Shown one piece after another: positions 1 through 6,776 of a stretch of 8,337 nt of DNA (the first letter of the stretch is position 1; each line of letters starts with the position of its first letter). This DNA comes from an uncultured Bacteroidales bacterium (GTDB lineage Bacteria; Bacteroidota; Bacteroidia; Bacteroidales; Muribaculaceae). The stretch spans positions 1 through 8,337 of the forward strand of contig USIY01000085.1 in NCBI GenBank assembly GCA_900554845.1, written 5' to 3'. A program made the position numbers and the translations under genes. Below the pieces are notes generated by a model. The model had not been told where the DNA came from, made no database searches, and worked only from the letters and a program-made list of their open reading frames with translations.

Positions 1-22
1 CCCTTTTCTTTTTTTTTCATAC

Positions 23-46
23 TGGACATATATGATATGTTTTCCA
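23..46. repeat. inverted repeat in AT-rich upstream region
   Basis: ACATAT at 26-31 and ATATGT at 35-40 are perfect reverse complements around a 3-bp centre. TGG at 23-25 and CCA at 44-46 extend the symmetry if three T's (41-43) are bulged out. It may be an operator or a small hairpin near the edge of an upstream gene that lies outside the window. In DNA this AT-rich, a 6-bp arm can easily arise by chance. Confidence 0.25.
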
Positions 47-60
47 AAATATTTTCTTTG

Positions 61-97
61 ATTTGTTAAATTGTTTATCAAATTTTTATTAATTTTA
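61..97 (+). terminator. possible weak AT-rich terminator of an upstream gene
   Basis: ATTTGTTAA (61-69) and TTATCAAAT (75-83) form a 9-position stem with one mismatch and a 5-nt loop. A T-rich run follows (TTTTATTAATTTT, ending about 96). This is the shape of a rho-independent terminator on the plus strand, but the stem has almost no G or C and would be weak. It could equally be an operator dyad. No upstream coding sequence is visible to settle which. Confidence 0.25.
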
Positions 98-158
98 CGG
101 TCGCAATCAGGAAACATATTCAGCCGTCCGGTTGAACACAATACGATACCGATTGTTA

Positions 159-176
159 AAATAGTAGAAACTATTT
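159..176 (+). repeat. perfect 7-bp inverted repeat just before the small membrane-protein gene
   Basis: AAATAGT (159-165) and ACTATTT (170-176) are perfect reverse complements around the 4-nt loop AGAA. The right arm ends 13 nt before the ATG at 190, where a ribosome would land. As RNA it would be a small AT-rich hairpin in the untranslated leader. As DNA it could be a protein site. Function is unknown. Confidence 0.35.
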
Positions 177-189
177 AAAACATTGAGTT

Positions 190-402
190 ATGGAAGGAAA
201 TTATAATAATCGTCCGCAGGCTCCCAAGGGAGCGCGCCTTGCGTTCGGTGTCTTTATGGTTCTGATCTACATCGGCGTCGGCATTCTGTTCTTTCTGGAT
301 GTATTCCAGATTGACAATATGACTGTCAACATTATTATAGGCACTCTGCTGTGCATATACGGCGTGTTCAGAGCTTACCGCCTTTATAAAGGAGTCAACT
401 GA
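190..402 (+). CDS. small two-helix inner-membrane protein of unknown function
   Basis: A 70-residue protein with a short polar N-terminus (residues 1-16, Asn/Pro-rich then Lys/Arg) and two hydrophobic segments, about 17-37 and 45-61. They are separated by a short loop containing Asp and Asn, and the tail is basic (RAYRLYKGVN). Positive charges lie at both ends, so both termini are probably cytoplasmic. I do not recognise a named family. In Bacteroidales I recall short membrane proteins like this near exbB/exbD/tonB and the PstS-TPR pair, so a link to energy-coupled outer-membrane transport is possible but inferred from neighbourhood only. The next gene starts 176 bp downstream on the same strand. 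The start at 190 gives a compact protein with the helices in the expected place. There is no clear Shine-Dalgarno sequence, which is normal for this phylum. Coding status is likely and function is unknown. Confidence 0.75.
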   Translation: MEGNYNNRPQAPKGARLAFGVFMVLIYIGVGILFFLDVFQIDNMTVNIIIGTLLCIYGVFRAYRLYKGVN

Positions 403-448
403 TTAAAATGCTATTGAATAAAACAGTACAATATACAGATGACATAAT

Positions 449-480
449 GAGAGGGAGGAATTAAACCGTTCCCCCCTTTC
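449..480 (+). repeat. GC-rich imperfect hairpin between the small gene and the PstS-like gene
   Basis: GAGAGGGAGGAA (449-460) can pair with TTCCCCCCTTTC (469-480) around an 8-nt loop. There is one A-C mismatch and one G-U wobble in 12 positions. It stands out from the AT-rich surroundings. It is not followed by a real T-run (ATCGTCTAATTATC follows), so it is a poor intrinsic terminator. An attenuator, a partial terminator or an mRNA-end stabiliser are all possible. The rest of the 403-578 gap shows no gene and no convincing promoter. Confidence 0.4.
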
Positions 481-578
481 ATCGTCTAATTATCACAATC
501 AGACTTATTCCCGCAAAGGAAGAGGTCTCAATAAAAACAGACCGCCGAGACGTACTGACGGCCATAAAATTAGAAGCC

Positions 579-1583
579 ATGAGGACTAATAGATTAGCAA
601 TATATTCACTGGCATTGCTTACGGCCTTCGGAGCTATGTCCTGTACAAAAATAAAGAGAGGGGAATATGCCAAAGGAACCGCCACGGTATTCTGCGACGA
701 TGGTTTCAAGAAAATTCTTGACGAGGAAATAGAGGTGTTCGAGTATTCGTATCCGGGAAGTTCCATCATACCTTTCTATGTGGACGAGCAGTCGGCCATC
801 GACACATTGCTGGCCGACGGGACGCAGGCCATAATCGTGACCAAAGAGCTCACCAAGGACCAAATACGGTATATGAAAGACAAGTGGAGCCGTGTTGTAC
901 GCCAGAAGCCGATAGCCGTTGACGCCGTCGCTTTGATCACTAATAAAGACAACAATGTCGCCGCCCTTTCCATAACCGAAATCGGAGAAATACTCAACGG
1001 AAAGATATCCAAATGGAGCCAGCTTGCAGGCAATGACACAGCCGCGATCAAACTGGTGTTCGATAATGCGGGAAGTTCTGCGGTCAGCTATATGCGTGAT
1101 AAATTCCTCCCGGAAGGGGCAAAAATATCCGATAATCCGAATGCATTCGCGCAGAATAATAATGCTGCGGTTTTTGACGTAGTGAAAAAAGACAAGAATG
1201 CACTGGGAATTATAAGCGTCAGCTGGCTCGGCGACGACCTCAGTCTGGCTAAGGACGTTCCTGTGGACAAACGATACGAAGATTATCAGAATCAGAACGA
1301 TACGATCGCCACAAACCTGACCACTGAAGTCAATGTCATTAAAGTCAGCAACCCGACTGAAGCCAATGATTTTGATCCGACGGCATATAAGCCATATCAA
1401 GTATATATAAATTCGGGAGAATATCCGTTATTTAGAAAAGTATACATGATTTCCACGGCTTCCAATTCGACGGTGCTGCATAGTTTTTACACATTTGTCA
1501 CTGGATTCGCCGGTCAGAAAATCATATCCCGCACGGGTATTCTTCCATACAATGTGTCCCCGCGCCGTGTCGAACTGAAGTAA
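579..1583 (+). CDS. PstS-like substrate-binding lipoprotein
   Basis: A 334-residue protein that resembles periplasmic phosphate-binding proteins (PstS, PBP-like superfamily). The N-terminus is a lipoprotein signal: two Arg, a hydrophobic core, then AMSC with Cys22 as the likely lipidated residue. The lipobox is loose, as is common in Bacteroidota. After the Cys come Thr-Lys-Ile-Lys, without the acidic residues that mark surface export in this phylum, so it probably faces the periplasm. Mature-domain signs are a first strand followed by 'EEIEVFEYSYPGSSI' (about residues 50-64), a second-lobe ligand-loop-like stretch DNAGSSAVSYMRDKFL (about 161-176), and a C-terminal segment TGFAGQKIISRTGILPYNV typical of PstS ends. 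No pstC, pstA, pstB or phoU lies nearby. It sits 22 bp before a TPR gene. The frame is open back to 465 without an ATG, and the ATG at 579 is chosen because it gives the lipoprotein signal directly. Family is confident, and phosphate as ligand is not proven. Confidence 0.85.
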   Translation: MRTNRLAIYSLALLTAFGAMSCTKIKRGEYAKGTATVFCDDGFKKILDEEIEVFEYSYPGSSIIPFYVDEQSAIDTLLADGTQAIIVTKELTKDQIRYMKDKWSRVVRQKPIAVDAVALITNKDNNVAALSITEIGEILNGKISKWSQLAGNDTAAIKLVFDNAGSSAVSYMRDKFLPEGAKISDNPNAFAQNNNAAVFDVVKKDKNALGIISVSWLGDDLSLAKDVPVDKRYEDYQNQNDTIATNLTTEVNVIKVSNPTEANDFDPTAYKPYQVYINSGEYPLFRKVYMISTASNSTVLHSFYTFVTGFAGQKIISRTGILPYNVSPRRVELK

Positions 1584-1605
1584 GAACATTATAACAACAC
1601 AGTAT

Positions 1606-3264
1606 ATGAAACTTAAAACTTTGATGACGCTCTGCTTCGCCGGAGCAGCAACATTAGGAGCTTACGCCCAGACTCATGTCGAGGGACAAGAGTACTACAA
1701 GGCCGATCAGCTGTCAAACGCCAAGGATCTTCTGAATCGCGCCCTCGGCAACGCGGGAACAGACAAAGCCGTGGCCAATTATTATCTGGGCATGATCGCG
1801 CTGGAACACAAGGAAGATGCAGCGGCAACCAAATATTTTGCCGAGGGTATCGCCGCAAATCCCGAATATGCCTATAATTATATCGGCCAGGGTGAAATGC
1901 AACTGAAGGCCGGTGATGACAAAGCCGCCGAAGCTTCGTTCAAGCTTGCCCGCAAGTATGGCAGCAAGGACGCTTCCGTGGAAATCGCCATAGCACGTGC
2001 CTACGATGCAGTTGATCCCCTCAAGTACGAAAAAAAGATAGCCAAATGCGTTGAAAAGGCCCGCAAACGCAATATGCAGAATCCCGACCTTTATATCTTC
2101 GAGGGCGACCAGGCTCGCGAGCGTAAAGATATAGGTAGCGCGGCCGCGAAGTACGAGATGGCTAAGAACTATGACAAGAACGCCACCGCGGCCTACGTAA
2201 AATATGCAAACCTCTTCACACAGGTCAATCCCGATTATGCCGTGAAGATGCTTCAGGAGCTTCTGTCGGTGAATCCCAATTCTGCCCTTGGTCAGCGCGA
2301 GCTCGCCAACGCATATTACAACAAAAAGGATTACGCCAACGCAGTGAAGCAGTACGCGGCCTACGTGAACAACCCGAGCCACTTCGACAGCGACGAGAAC
2401 CGTTACGCGTTCCTGCTCTTCTACGGAGGTGACTTCAAAAAAGGTTATGACTTCGCCACAAAGCGTCTGGCAAGCGATCCCAACGATTTCACGGCTTTGC
2501 GCTATCAGTTCATGAATGCAGCCCAGCTGCCTGAAATGAAAGACCGCACACTGGCGCTTGCTGAAAATCTGTACAATGTTCATAAGGCTAATCCCTCGGC
2601 CAACAAGATGGCCCCTATCGACTATACTCTGATCGCCGATGAAATGGGCAAAGCCAAACGTGCTGACGAAGCCATCGAAGTGCTGAAGGATGGAATCAAG
2701 ACCAATCCTGACAATTCCAACCTTGACAAGCAGCTTGCCATGGCATATGTCGACAAGAACGATCTTGCCGCTGCTTCCGAAGCATACAAAGGCTACCTGG
2801 CGAAAGTGGAGGAGCCCTCTTACAATGATTATATCCAGCTCGCCACTTTCCTCTACTACGCAGGCGTGCAGTACAAAGCAGATCCCGCCAAGGCCGACAC
2901 ATACTTCGCAGAGGAGGAGGAAGTTCTGAACAAAGCCGCCGAAGCTTATCCCGGTTTCTATAAACCCAACAAGATGCGCGGCGACATAGCCAAGGCCAAA
3001 GCGGCTGAAATTGCCAACGCCGACGATATGACTATCGCATCCGCAGCCGTTCCGATGTATACGAAGGCTATCGCCGAGTATGAATCCATCGAGCCTGCAA
3101 ACCGCAGCAAAGCCGCGCAGCGTGACGCCGCCGACATGTTCCTCTATATGGGCAACTACTACGTGAAGACAGGTGACAACGCAAAGGGCAAGGATATGTT
3201 CTTCAAGTATCTCGAAATCCGTCCCGAGGACAACACAGTGCGCGAATACGCCAACAAACTCTGA
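1606..3264 (+). CDS. secreted tetratricopeptide-repeat protein
   Basis: A 552-residue protein with a cleavable signal peptide (Lys2 and Lys4, hydrophobic core, likely cleavage after AYA at residue 21, mature protein starting with Gln). The rest is almost all alpha-helical TPR-like repeats. Clear units lie at about residues 55-88, 89-120, 160-193, 194-226 and 228-261, then about 334-400 and a last one at about 510-543. Many end in the typical 'NP' or 'RPED' turn. No catalytic domain is seen. TPR arrays act as protein-binding scaffolds, and the signal peptide places this one in the periplasm. It follows the PstS-like gene by 22 bp and precedes a strong terminator, so it is the last gene of its unit. 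Codon use is biased: from 1714 onward there is no in-frame TTA, CTA or TCA codon, which suggests good expression. The binding partner is unknown. Confidence 0.88.
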   Translation: MKLKTLMTLCFAGAATLGAYAQTHVEGQEYYKADQLSNAKDLLNRALGNAGTDKAVANYYLGMIALEHKEDAAATKYFAEGIAANPEYAYNYIGQGEMQLKAGDDKAAEASFKLARKYGSKDASVEIAIARAYDAVDPLKYEKKIAKCVEKARKRNMQNPDLYIFEGDQARERKDIGSAAAKYEMAKNYDKNATAAYVKYANLFTQVNPDYAVKMLQELLSVNPNSALGQRELANAYYNKKDYANAVKQYAAYVNNPSHFDSDENRYAFLLFYGGDFKKGYDFATKRLASDPNDFTALRYQFMNAAQLPEMKDRTLALAENLYNVHKANPSANKMAPIDYTLIADEMGKAKRADEAIEVLKDGIKTNPDNSNLDKQLAMAYVDKNDLAAASEAYKGYLAKVEEPSYNDYIQLATFLYYAGVQYKADPAKADTYFAEEEEVLNKAAEAYPGFYKPNKMRGDIAKAKAAEIANADDMTIASAAVPMYTKAIAEYESIEPANRSKAAQRDAADMFLYMGNYYVKTGDNAKGKDMFFKYLEIRPEDNTVREYANKL

Positions 3265-3292
3265 CATTTAACCTATTTAATAAATGTATTGG

Positions 3293-3330
3293 AAAGGATG
3301 CCGTGAAACGCGGCATCCTTTTCTTATTTT
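3293..3330 (+). terminator. strong intrinsic terminator after the TPR gene
   Basis: AAAGGATGCCG (3293-3303) pairs perfectly with CGGCATCCTTT (3311-3321), giving an 11-bp stem with a 7-nt loop (TGAAACG). A T-rich tail follows (TTTTCTTATTTT). It starts 28 nt after the TPR stop codon and separates that unit from the nqr operon. The A's before the stem and T's after it would let it work on both strands, but no convergent gene is visible here. Confidence 0.92.
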
Positions 3331-3389
3331 CAACCATAAGAGGCGTGCCTTAGAACTAATAAAATTTAAAGCTATTCTTATATAAACCG

Positions 3390-3421
3390 TTTGGCATTTT
3401 TAAGATTTTTTTGTATTTTTG
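3390..3421 (+). promoter_or_regulatory. predicted promoter of the nqr operon (Bacteroidetes type)
   Basis: A -33 element TTTG at 3390-3393 is followed after exactly 20 bp by TATTTTTG at 3414-3421. This fits the Bacteroidetes primary-sigma consensus (TTTG, 19-21 bp, TAnnTTTG) at every fixed position. Transcription would begin a few bases downstream, near 3426-3430, leaving a leader of about 60-65 nt before the nqrA ATG. It lies after the upstream terminator, as expected for an independent operon promoter. The T-rich region makes partial matches common, but the full match with correct spacing in the right place is persuasive. Confidence 0.8.
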
Positions 3422-3432
3422 CAAATCGTGAA

Positions 3433-3458
3433 TGATTACGGAAATTTTTACGTAATCA
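3433..3458 (+). promoter_or_regulatory. 8-bp inverted repeat at the predicted 5' end of the nqr transcript
   Basis: TGATTACG (3433-3440) and CGTAATCA (3451-3458) are perfect reverse complements around a 10-nt A/T-rich centre. The repeat starts about 12 bp after the predicted -7 element, so it overlaps or directly follows the transcription start. Two readings fit: a DNA operator whose bound regulator would block initiation, or an RNA hairpin at the mRNA 5' end. It ends 33 nt before the nqrA ATG, so it would not hide the start codon by itself. The regulator is unknown. Confidence 0.5.
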
Positions 3459-3491
3459 ACACCTTTTAACAACTCCAGGACGACTATAGTC

Positions 3492-4826
3492 ATGCCAAAG
3501 GTAATCAAGATTAAAAAAGGGCTGGACATTCCGCTTACCGGTGCGGTGTCCGGTAATGAAACCCGGGACACGTCGACAAATCTGTTCGGCATAGTCCCCG
3601 ATGACTTCCCGGGTTACAAATGGAAATGCGGCGTTAAGCCGGGCGATACGGTCAAAGCGGGCGATCCGCTGCTGTACGCAAAAGAAGACGAGAACATAAA
3701 ACTTGTATCTCCCGCCGACGGTACGGTACAGGAAGTTCATCGAGGAGAAAGACGCAAAATCGAATACGTCTCGGTTGAAGGCAAGCCTGCGATGGCTGTA
3801 GGCGGAAAGCCTTCGGCTAAAAGCCGTGAAGAAATTCTTGGTGCTCTGAAAGCATCGGGACTGTTCGCGATGATGCGACAGCGACCGTTTGACATGGTGC
3901 CGTTCATTCCGCAGGTGCCACGAGACATATTCGTCACTGCATTCGATTCCGCTCCGCTGGCCGCGGAAATGCTCAACTCAGATGTGAAGATATATCTTGA
4001 GGCCGGTTTGGAACTTCTTAAGAAACTAACCGACGGCAAAGTCTATCTGTCCGTGCCCTATGGTGTGGAAATATCTTCCAACGCAGCCGAAGTCATAAGC
4101 ATCCAGGGACCGCATCCCGCCGGCAATGTAGGCACTCAGATCGCAAATATCAATCCTGTGAACAAAGGAGAAGTCGTATGGACTCTCGACGTTGTCACCG
4201 CGGCGCGCATCGGACGTTATTTTGCAAAGGGCGAGCTGGATTTCACTGCTCGAGTGGCCTTGACAGGACCGGAAGTAAAGGATCCCCATATAATCGTCAC
4301 TGCCGTCGGTGCCTCCATAGCTTCTCTTGTCAAAGGACAGATCATTGAGAACGATGTCCATAAACGCATTGTAAGCGGAAATGTCCTGACAGGCAAGACC
4401 GTCAGTCCCGAAAATGGATTCCTACGCTTTCCTTACCGTCAGATCACGGTTATAGAAGAAGGCGATCAAGCTGACGAATTTATGGGATGGGCATCGCTTG
4501 ATCCCCGTAAATACAGCGTGCGCAACACATTCCCCACTTTCCTTAAGGGGCTGGGGAAAGGATTCAAATTCGACGCTCGCGTACGCGGCGGACATCGTGC
4601 AATGATCATGAACAACGAGTACGACCGTGTATTCCCCATGGATATCTATCCGGAATATCTTGTCAAGGCAATCCTCGCCAAGGATATCGACCGCATGGAG
4701 AAGCTCGGAATATACGAAGTGGCGCCGGAAGACTTTGCGCTTCCCGAATTCGTTGACACTTCCAAACTCGAATTACAGAAAATCGTGTCCGACGGACTGG
4801 ATTATCTCCGTCAGGAAACCATCTGA
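3492..4826 (+). CDS. nqrA: Na+-translocating NADH:quinone oxidoreductase subunit A
   Basis: The 444 residues agree with the usual NqrA length (about 446 in Vibrio cholerae). NqrA is the large cytoplasmic subunit of the Na+-pumping NADH:quinone oxidoreductase, docks on NqrB and carries no redox cofactor. The N-terminus has the family opening MPKVIKIKKGLDIPLTG. A biotinyl/lipoyl-like fold follows at about residues 47-95, shown by VKPGDTVKAGDPLLY and LVSPADGTV. The stretch IQGPHPAGNVGTQIANINPV (about 200-219) is also characteristic. The ferredoxin-type Cys motifs of the related RnfC are absent, which separates Nqr from Rnf. The ATG at 3492 starts exactly at the conserved N-terminus, with only a weak AGGA at 3477-3480 before it. 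It is the first gene of the operon, and nqrB begins 26 bp downstream. Confidence 0.97.
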   Translation: MPKVIKIKKGLDIPLTGAVSGNETRDTSTNLFGIVPDDFPGYKWKCGVKPGDTVKAGDPLLYAKEDENIKLVSPADGTVQEVHRGERRKIEYVSVEGKPAMAVGGKPSAKSREEILGALKASGLFAMMRQRPFDMVPFIPQVPRDIFVTAFDSAPLAAEMLNSDVKIYLEAGLELLKKLTDGKVYLSVPYGVEISSNAAEVISIQGPHPAGNVGTQIANINPVNKGEVVWTLDVVTAARIGRYFAKGELDFTARVALTGPEVKDPHIIVTAVGASIASLVKGQIIENDVHKRIVSGNVLTGKTVSPENGFLRFPYRQITVIEEGDQADEFMGWASLDPRKYSVRNTFPTFLKGLGKGFKFDARVRGGHRAMIMNNEYDRVFPMDIYPEYLVKAILAKDIDRMEKLGIYEVAPEDFALPEFVDTSKLELQKIVSDGLDYLRQETI

Positions 4827-4852
4827 CTTAGACCCCATCAAAAATTTCAATC

Positions 4853-6046
4853 GTGAAAGGATTAAAAAAGAACATCGACAAAATCAAGCCGAAATTCGAG
4901 AAGGGGGGAAAGTTCCAGAAACTTCACTCCGTATTCGACGGCTTCTACACGTTCCTGTTCACTCCCAACGAGACATCGAAGACGGGAGTACATATCCACG
5001 ACAGCAACGACTCCAAACGAGCCATGATCACTGTGGTCATCGCTCTTCTACCATGCTGTCTGTTCGGTATGTGGAACATAGGATTGCAGCACTTCATGGC
5101 CGTCGGAGACGCCGACAGATCATTCTGGCGTCTTTTCTTCTACGGTTTTTGGTCAGTGTTGCCGCAGATACTCACCGCCTACATCGTAGGACTCGGCATC
5201 GAATTCATATGCGCGCAAATCAAAGGTGAGGAAATTCAGGAGGGATTTCTTGTTTCAGGTATTCTGATACCTATGATCTGTCCTGTTGACACTCCGTCCT
5301 GGATGCTGGCGATAGCCGTGGCTTTCTCAGTGATCTTCGCCAAGGAGGTATTCGGAGGAACGGGCTATAACTTCCTGAATGTGGCTTTGGTGACACGCGC
5401 TTTCCTCTTCTTCAGTTATCCCTCCAAGATGAGCGGCGACAACGTCTTCGTAAGTCTCGGCGGCCAGCCCGCTGTCGATGGATTCTCCGGAGCTACTCCT
5501 CTCGGACAACTCGCATCATCCACCGACATGTCGGCGACCGTAACGAATATTCTCGGCGATCCCTTGAGCTATTCCGACATATTCTTAGGCCTGTATCCTG
5601 GTTCATGGGGCGAGACCTCATGCCTGTGTATTTTCATCGGCATGGCTATTCTTCTGTTCTCGGGCGTGGCCAATTGGAGAATTGTAATTTCCGGGCTTCT
5701 TGGAGGTTTCTTCATGGCGCTTGTGGCCCATAATTGGGCGAGTCCTTTGTATCCCTGCACTTATCTGCCCCCGTTGGAGCAGCTCGGACTCGGAGGATTC
5801 CTGTTCGCAATCACGTTCATGGCAACAGATCCTGTCACCGCATGCCGCACGCATACCGGACAGTACATTTACGGTGCCCTGATTGGTATCGTGGCTATTC
5901 TGATCCGCTGCTACAACACCGGTTATCCGGAGGGCGCAATGCTGGCGGTGCTGTTGATGAACTGCTTCGCTCCATTGATCGACTATATTGTGGTCAATAC
6001 AAACATTCGCAAACGTATGCGCCGTCTGACGGTACGCAATTCCTAA
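4853..6046 (+). CDS. nqrB: Na+-translocating NADH:quinone oxidoreductase subunit B
   Basis: An integral membrane subunit of 397 residues (415 in Vibrio cholerae). It carries a covalently bound FMN and, from work on the family, riboflavin and the Na+ path close to the quinone site. The flavinylation motif is seen as DGFSGATPLG, with Thr215 as the expected FMN-phosphothreonine, attached by the flavin transferase ApbE. Before it come a cytoplasmic N-terminal segment (about residues 1-55, containing SVFDGFYTFLF and HIHDSNDSKRAM) and several hydrophobic helices from residue 57. More helices follow, with FMATDPVTA near the C-terminal third. The start is GTG: the frame has no ATG between the in-frame stop TAG at 4829 and residue 58, and only GTG at 4853 gives the family's N-terminus. 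The gap to nqrC is 10 bp. Confidence 0.97.
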   Translation: MKGLKKNIDKIKPKFEKGGKFQKLHSVFDGFYTFLFTPNETSKTGVHIHDSNDSKRAMITVVIALLPCCLFGMWNIGLQHFMAVGDADRSFWRLFFYGFWSVLPQILTAYIVGLGIEFICAQIKGEEIQEGFLVSGILIPMICPVDTPSWMLAIAVAFSVIFAKEVFGGTGYNFLNVALVTRAFLFFSYPSKMSGDNVFVSLGGQPAVDGFSGATPLGQLASSTDMSATVTNILGDPLSYSDIFLGLYPGSWGETSCLCIFIGMAILLFSGVANWRIVISGLLGGFFMALVAHNWASPLYPCTYLPPLEQLGLGGFLFAITFMATDPVTACRTHTGQYIYGALIGIVAILIRCYNTGYPEGAMLAVLLMNCFAPLIDYIVVNTNIRKRMRRLTVRNS

Positions 6047-6056
6047 TATTACAGTC

Positions 6057-6776
6057 ATGAACCGTCAAAGCAATACATACACGATTATCTATTCGGCCGT
6101 TCTGGTGGTACTGGTTGGAGTTGTCCTCTCGGTAGTCTATCAGGCTCTTCGTCCCGCACAAGTGCGCAACATCGAGGCCGACACGCAAAAACAGATACTT
6201 GCCGCCGCCAGAATCGTCCCGGCCGAAGGACAGGAAATCGGCGTTCTGTGGAAAGAGCATATCACTTCCTCCTATATAGTCAACGACAAGGGTGAGAAAA
6301 TCGACGCAGGGACAGATCCTTTCAAAGTGAAGGTGTCCGACGAGGTGAAAAAGAACCCCGACCAGCGATTGCTTCCCGTCTTTGAATGCACCACGGACCA
6401 AGGCATAAAATATATCCTCCCGGTATATGGCGCCGGCTTATGGGGCCCTATATGGGGATATGTGGCATTCGACAATAACGGAGACACTATTTACGGCGCT
6501 TACTTCGCCCATCAGGGTGAAACTCCGGGACTTGGCGCCGAAATAGAGAAACCTTGGTTCCAAGAGCAATTTGAAGGCAAGGATGTCTTCAGCTCCGACG
6601 GCAGGTTCCAATCCGTCAAGGTCGTAAAGAACGGCAAAGAGCCCAATAATGGAATGGCATACGTTCATGCCGTTTCCGGAGGTACCATCACTTCGCAGGG
6701 CGTAGAGAAAATGCTTCAGAATTCACTTGAACCTTATACGGCCTTTTTAGCCGGACTTAAAGCTGAAAACAAATGA
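6057..6776 (+). CDS. nqrC: Na+-translocating NADH:quinone oxidoreductase subunit C
   Basis: 239 residues (about 257 in Vibrio cholerae). One N-terminal membrane helix at about residues 8-29 anchors a periplasmic FMN-binding domain. The domain shows YGAGLWGPIWGY (about 124-135), the conserved HQGETPGLGAEI (about 152-163) and, near the C-terminus, SGGTITS with Thr210 as the expected covalent FMN site. Two positions differ from the usual Dxx(S/T)GAT motif: His204 where Asp is expected and Gly209 where Ala is expected. The matching site in NqrB of this same operon is standard. The Thr itself is kept, so flavinylation by ApbE remains likely. The stop codon overlaps the nqrD start by 4 bp (ATGA), which points to translational coupling. 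Confidence 0.97.
   Translation: MNRQSNTYTIIYSAVLVVLVGVVLSVVYQALRPAQVRNIEADTQKQILAAARIVPAEGQEIGVLWKEHITSSYIVNDKGEKIDAGTDPFKVKVSDEVKKNPDQRLLPVFECTTDQGIKYILPVYGAGLWGPIWGYVAFDNNGDTIYGAYFAHQGETPGLGAEIEKPWFQEQFEGKDVFSSDGRFQSVKVVKNGKEPNNGMAYVHAVSGGTITSQGVEKMLQNSLEPYTAFLAGLKAENK

Noticed and set aside
1..20. Possible divergent gene start on the minus strand (ATG at 20-18 followed by Lys-Lys-Lys-Glu-Lys)
   Set aside because: Only six codons lie inside the window and they come from a poly-A run. No minus-strand promoter with correct spacing was found, so it cannot be supported.
62..82. Rex-type redox repressor site, since TTGTTAA and TTATCAA lie as an inverted pair
   Set aside because: The spacing is 5 bp rather than the usual 4 and one arm carries a mismatch. 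The site is also over 3 kb from nqr. Called only as a dyad or possible weak terminator.
381..392. Perfect 12-bp palindrome CCTTTATAAAGG
   Set aside because: It lies inside the end of the small membrane-protein gene and is explained by its codons. No second copy was noticed.
606..1400. Antisense frame of 264 codons opposite the PstS-like gene
   Set aside because: Same cause: codon-aligned with a gene that avoids the codons whose complements are stops. No protein-like features.
1714..3267. Antisense frame of 517 codons opposite the TPR gene
   Set aside because: It is codon-aligned with the TPR gene and follows from that gene's lack of TTA, CTA and TCA codons. Its translation is rich in Val, Ile, Gly, His and Cys without any domain, and it has no start signal.
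4627..5229. Plus-strand frame of 200 codons overlapping nqrA and nqrB
   Set aside because: Out of phase with two certain genes, Arg- and Ser-rich without domains, and without any start signal.
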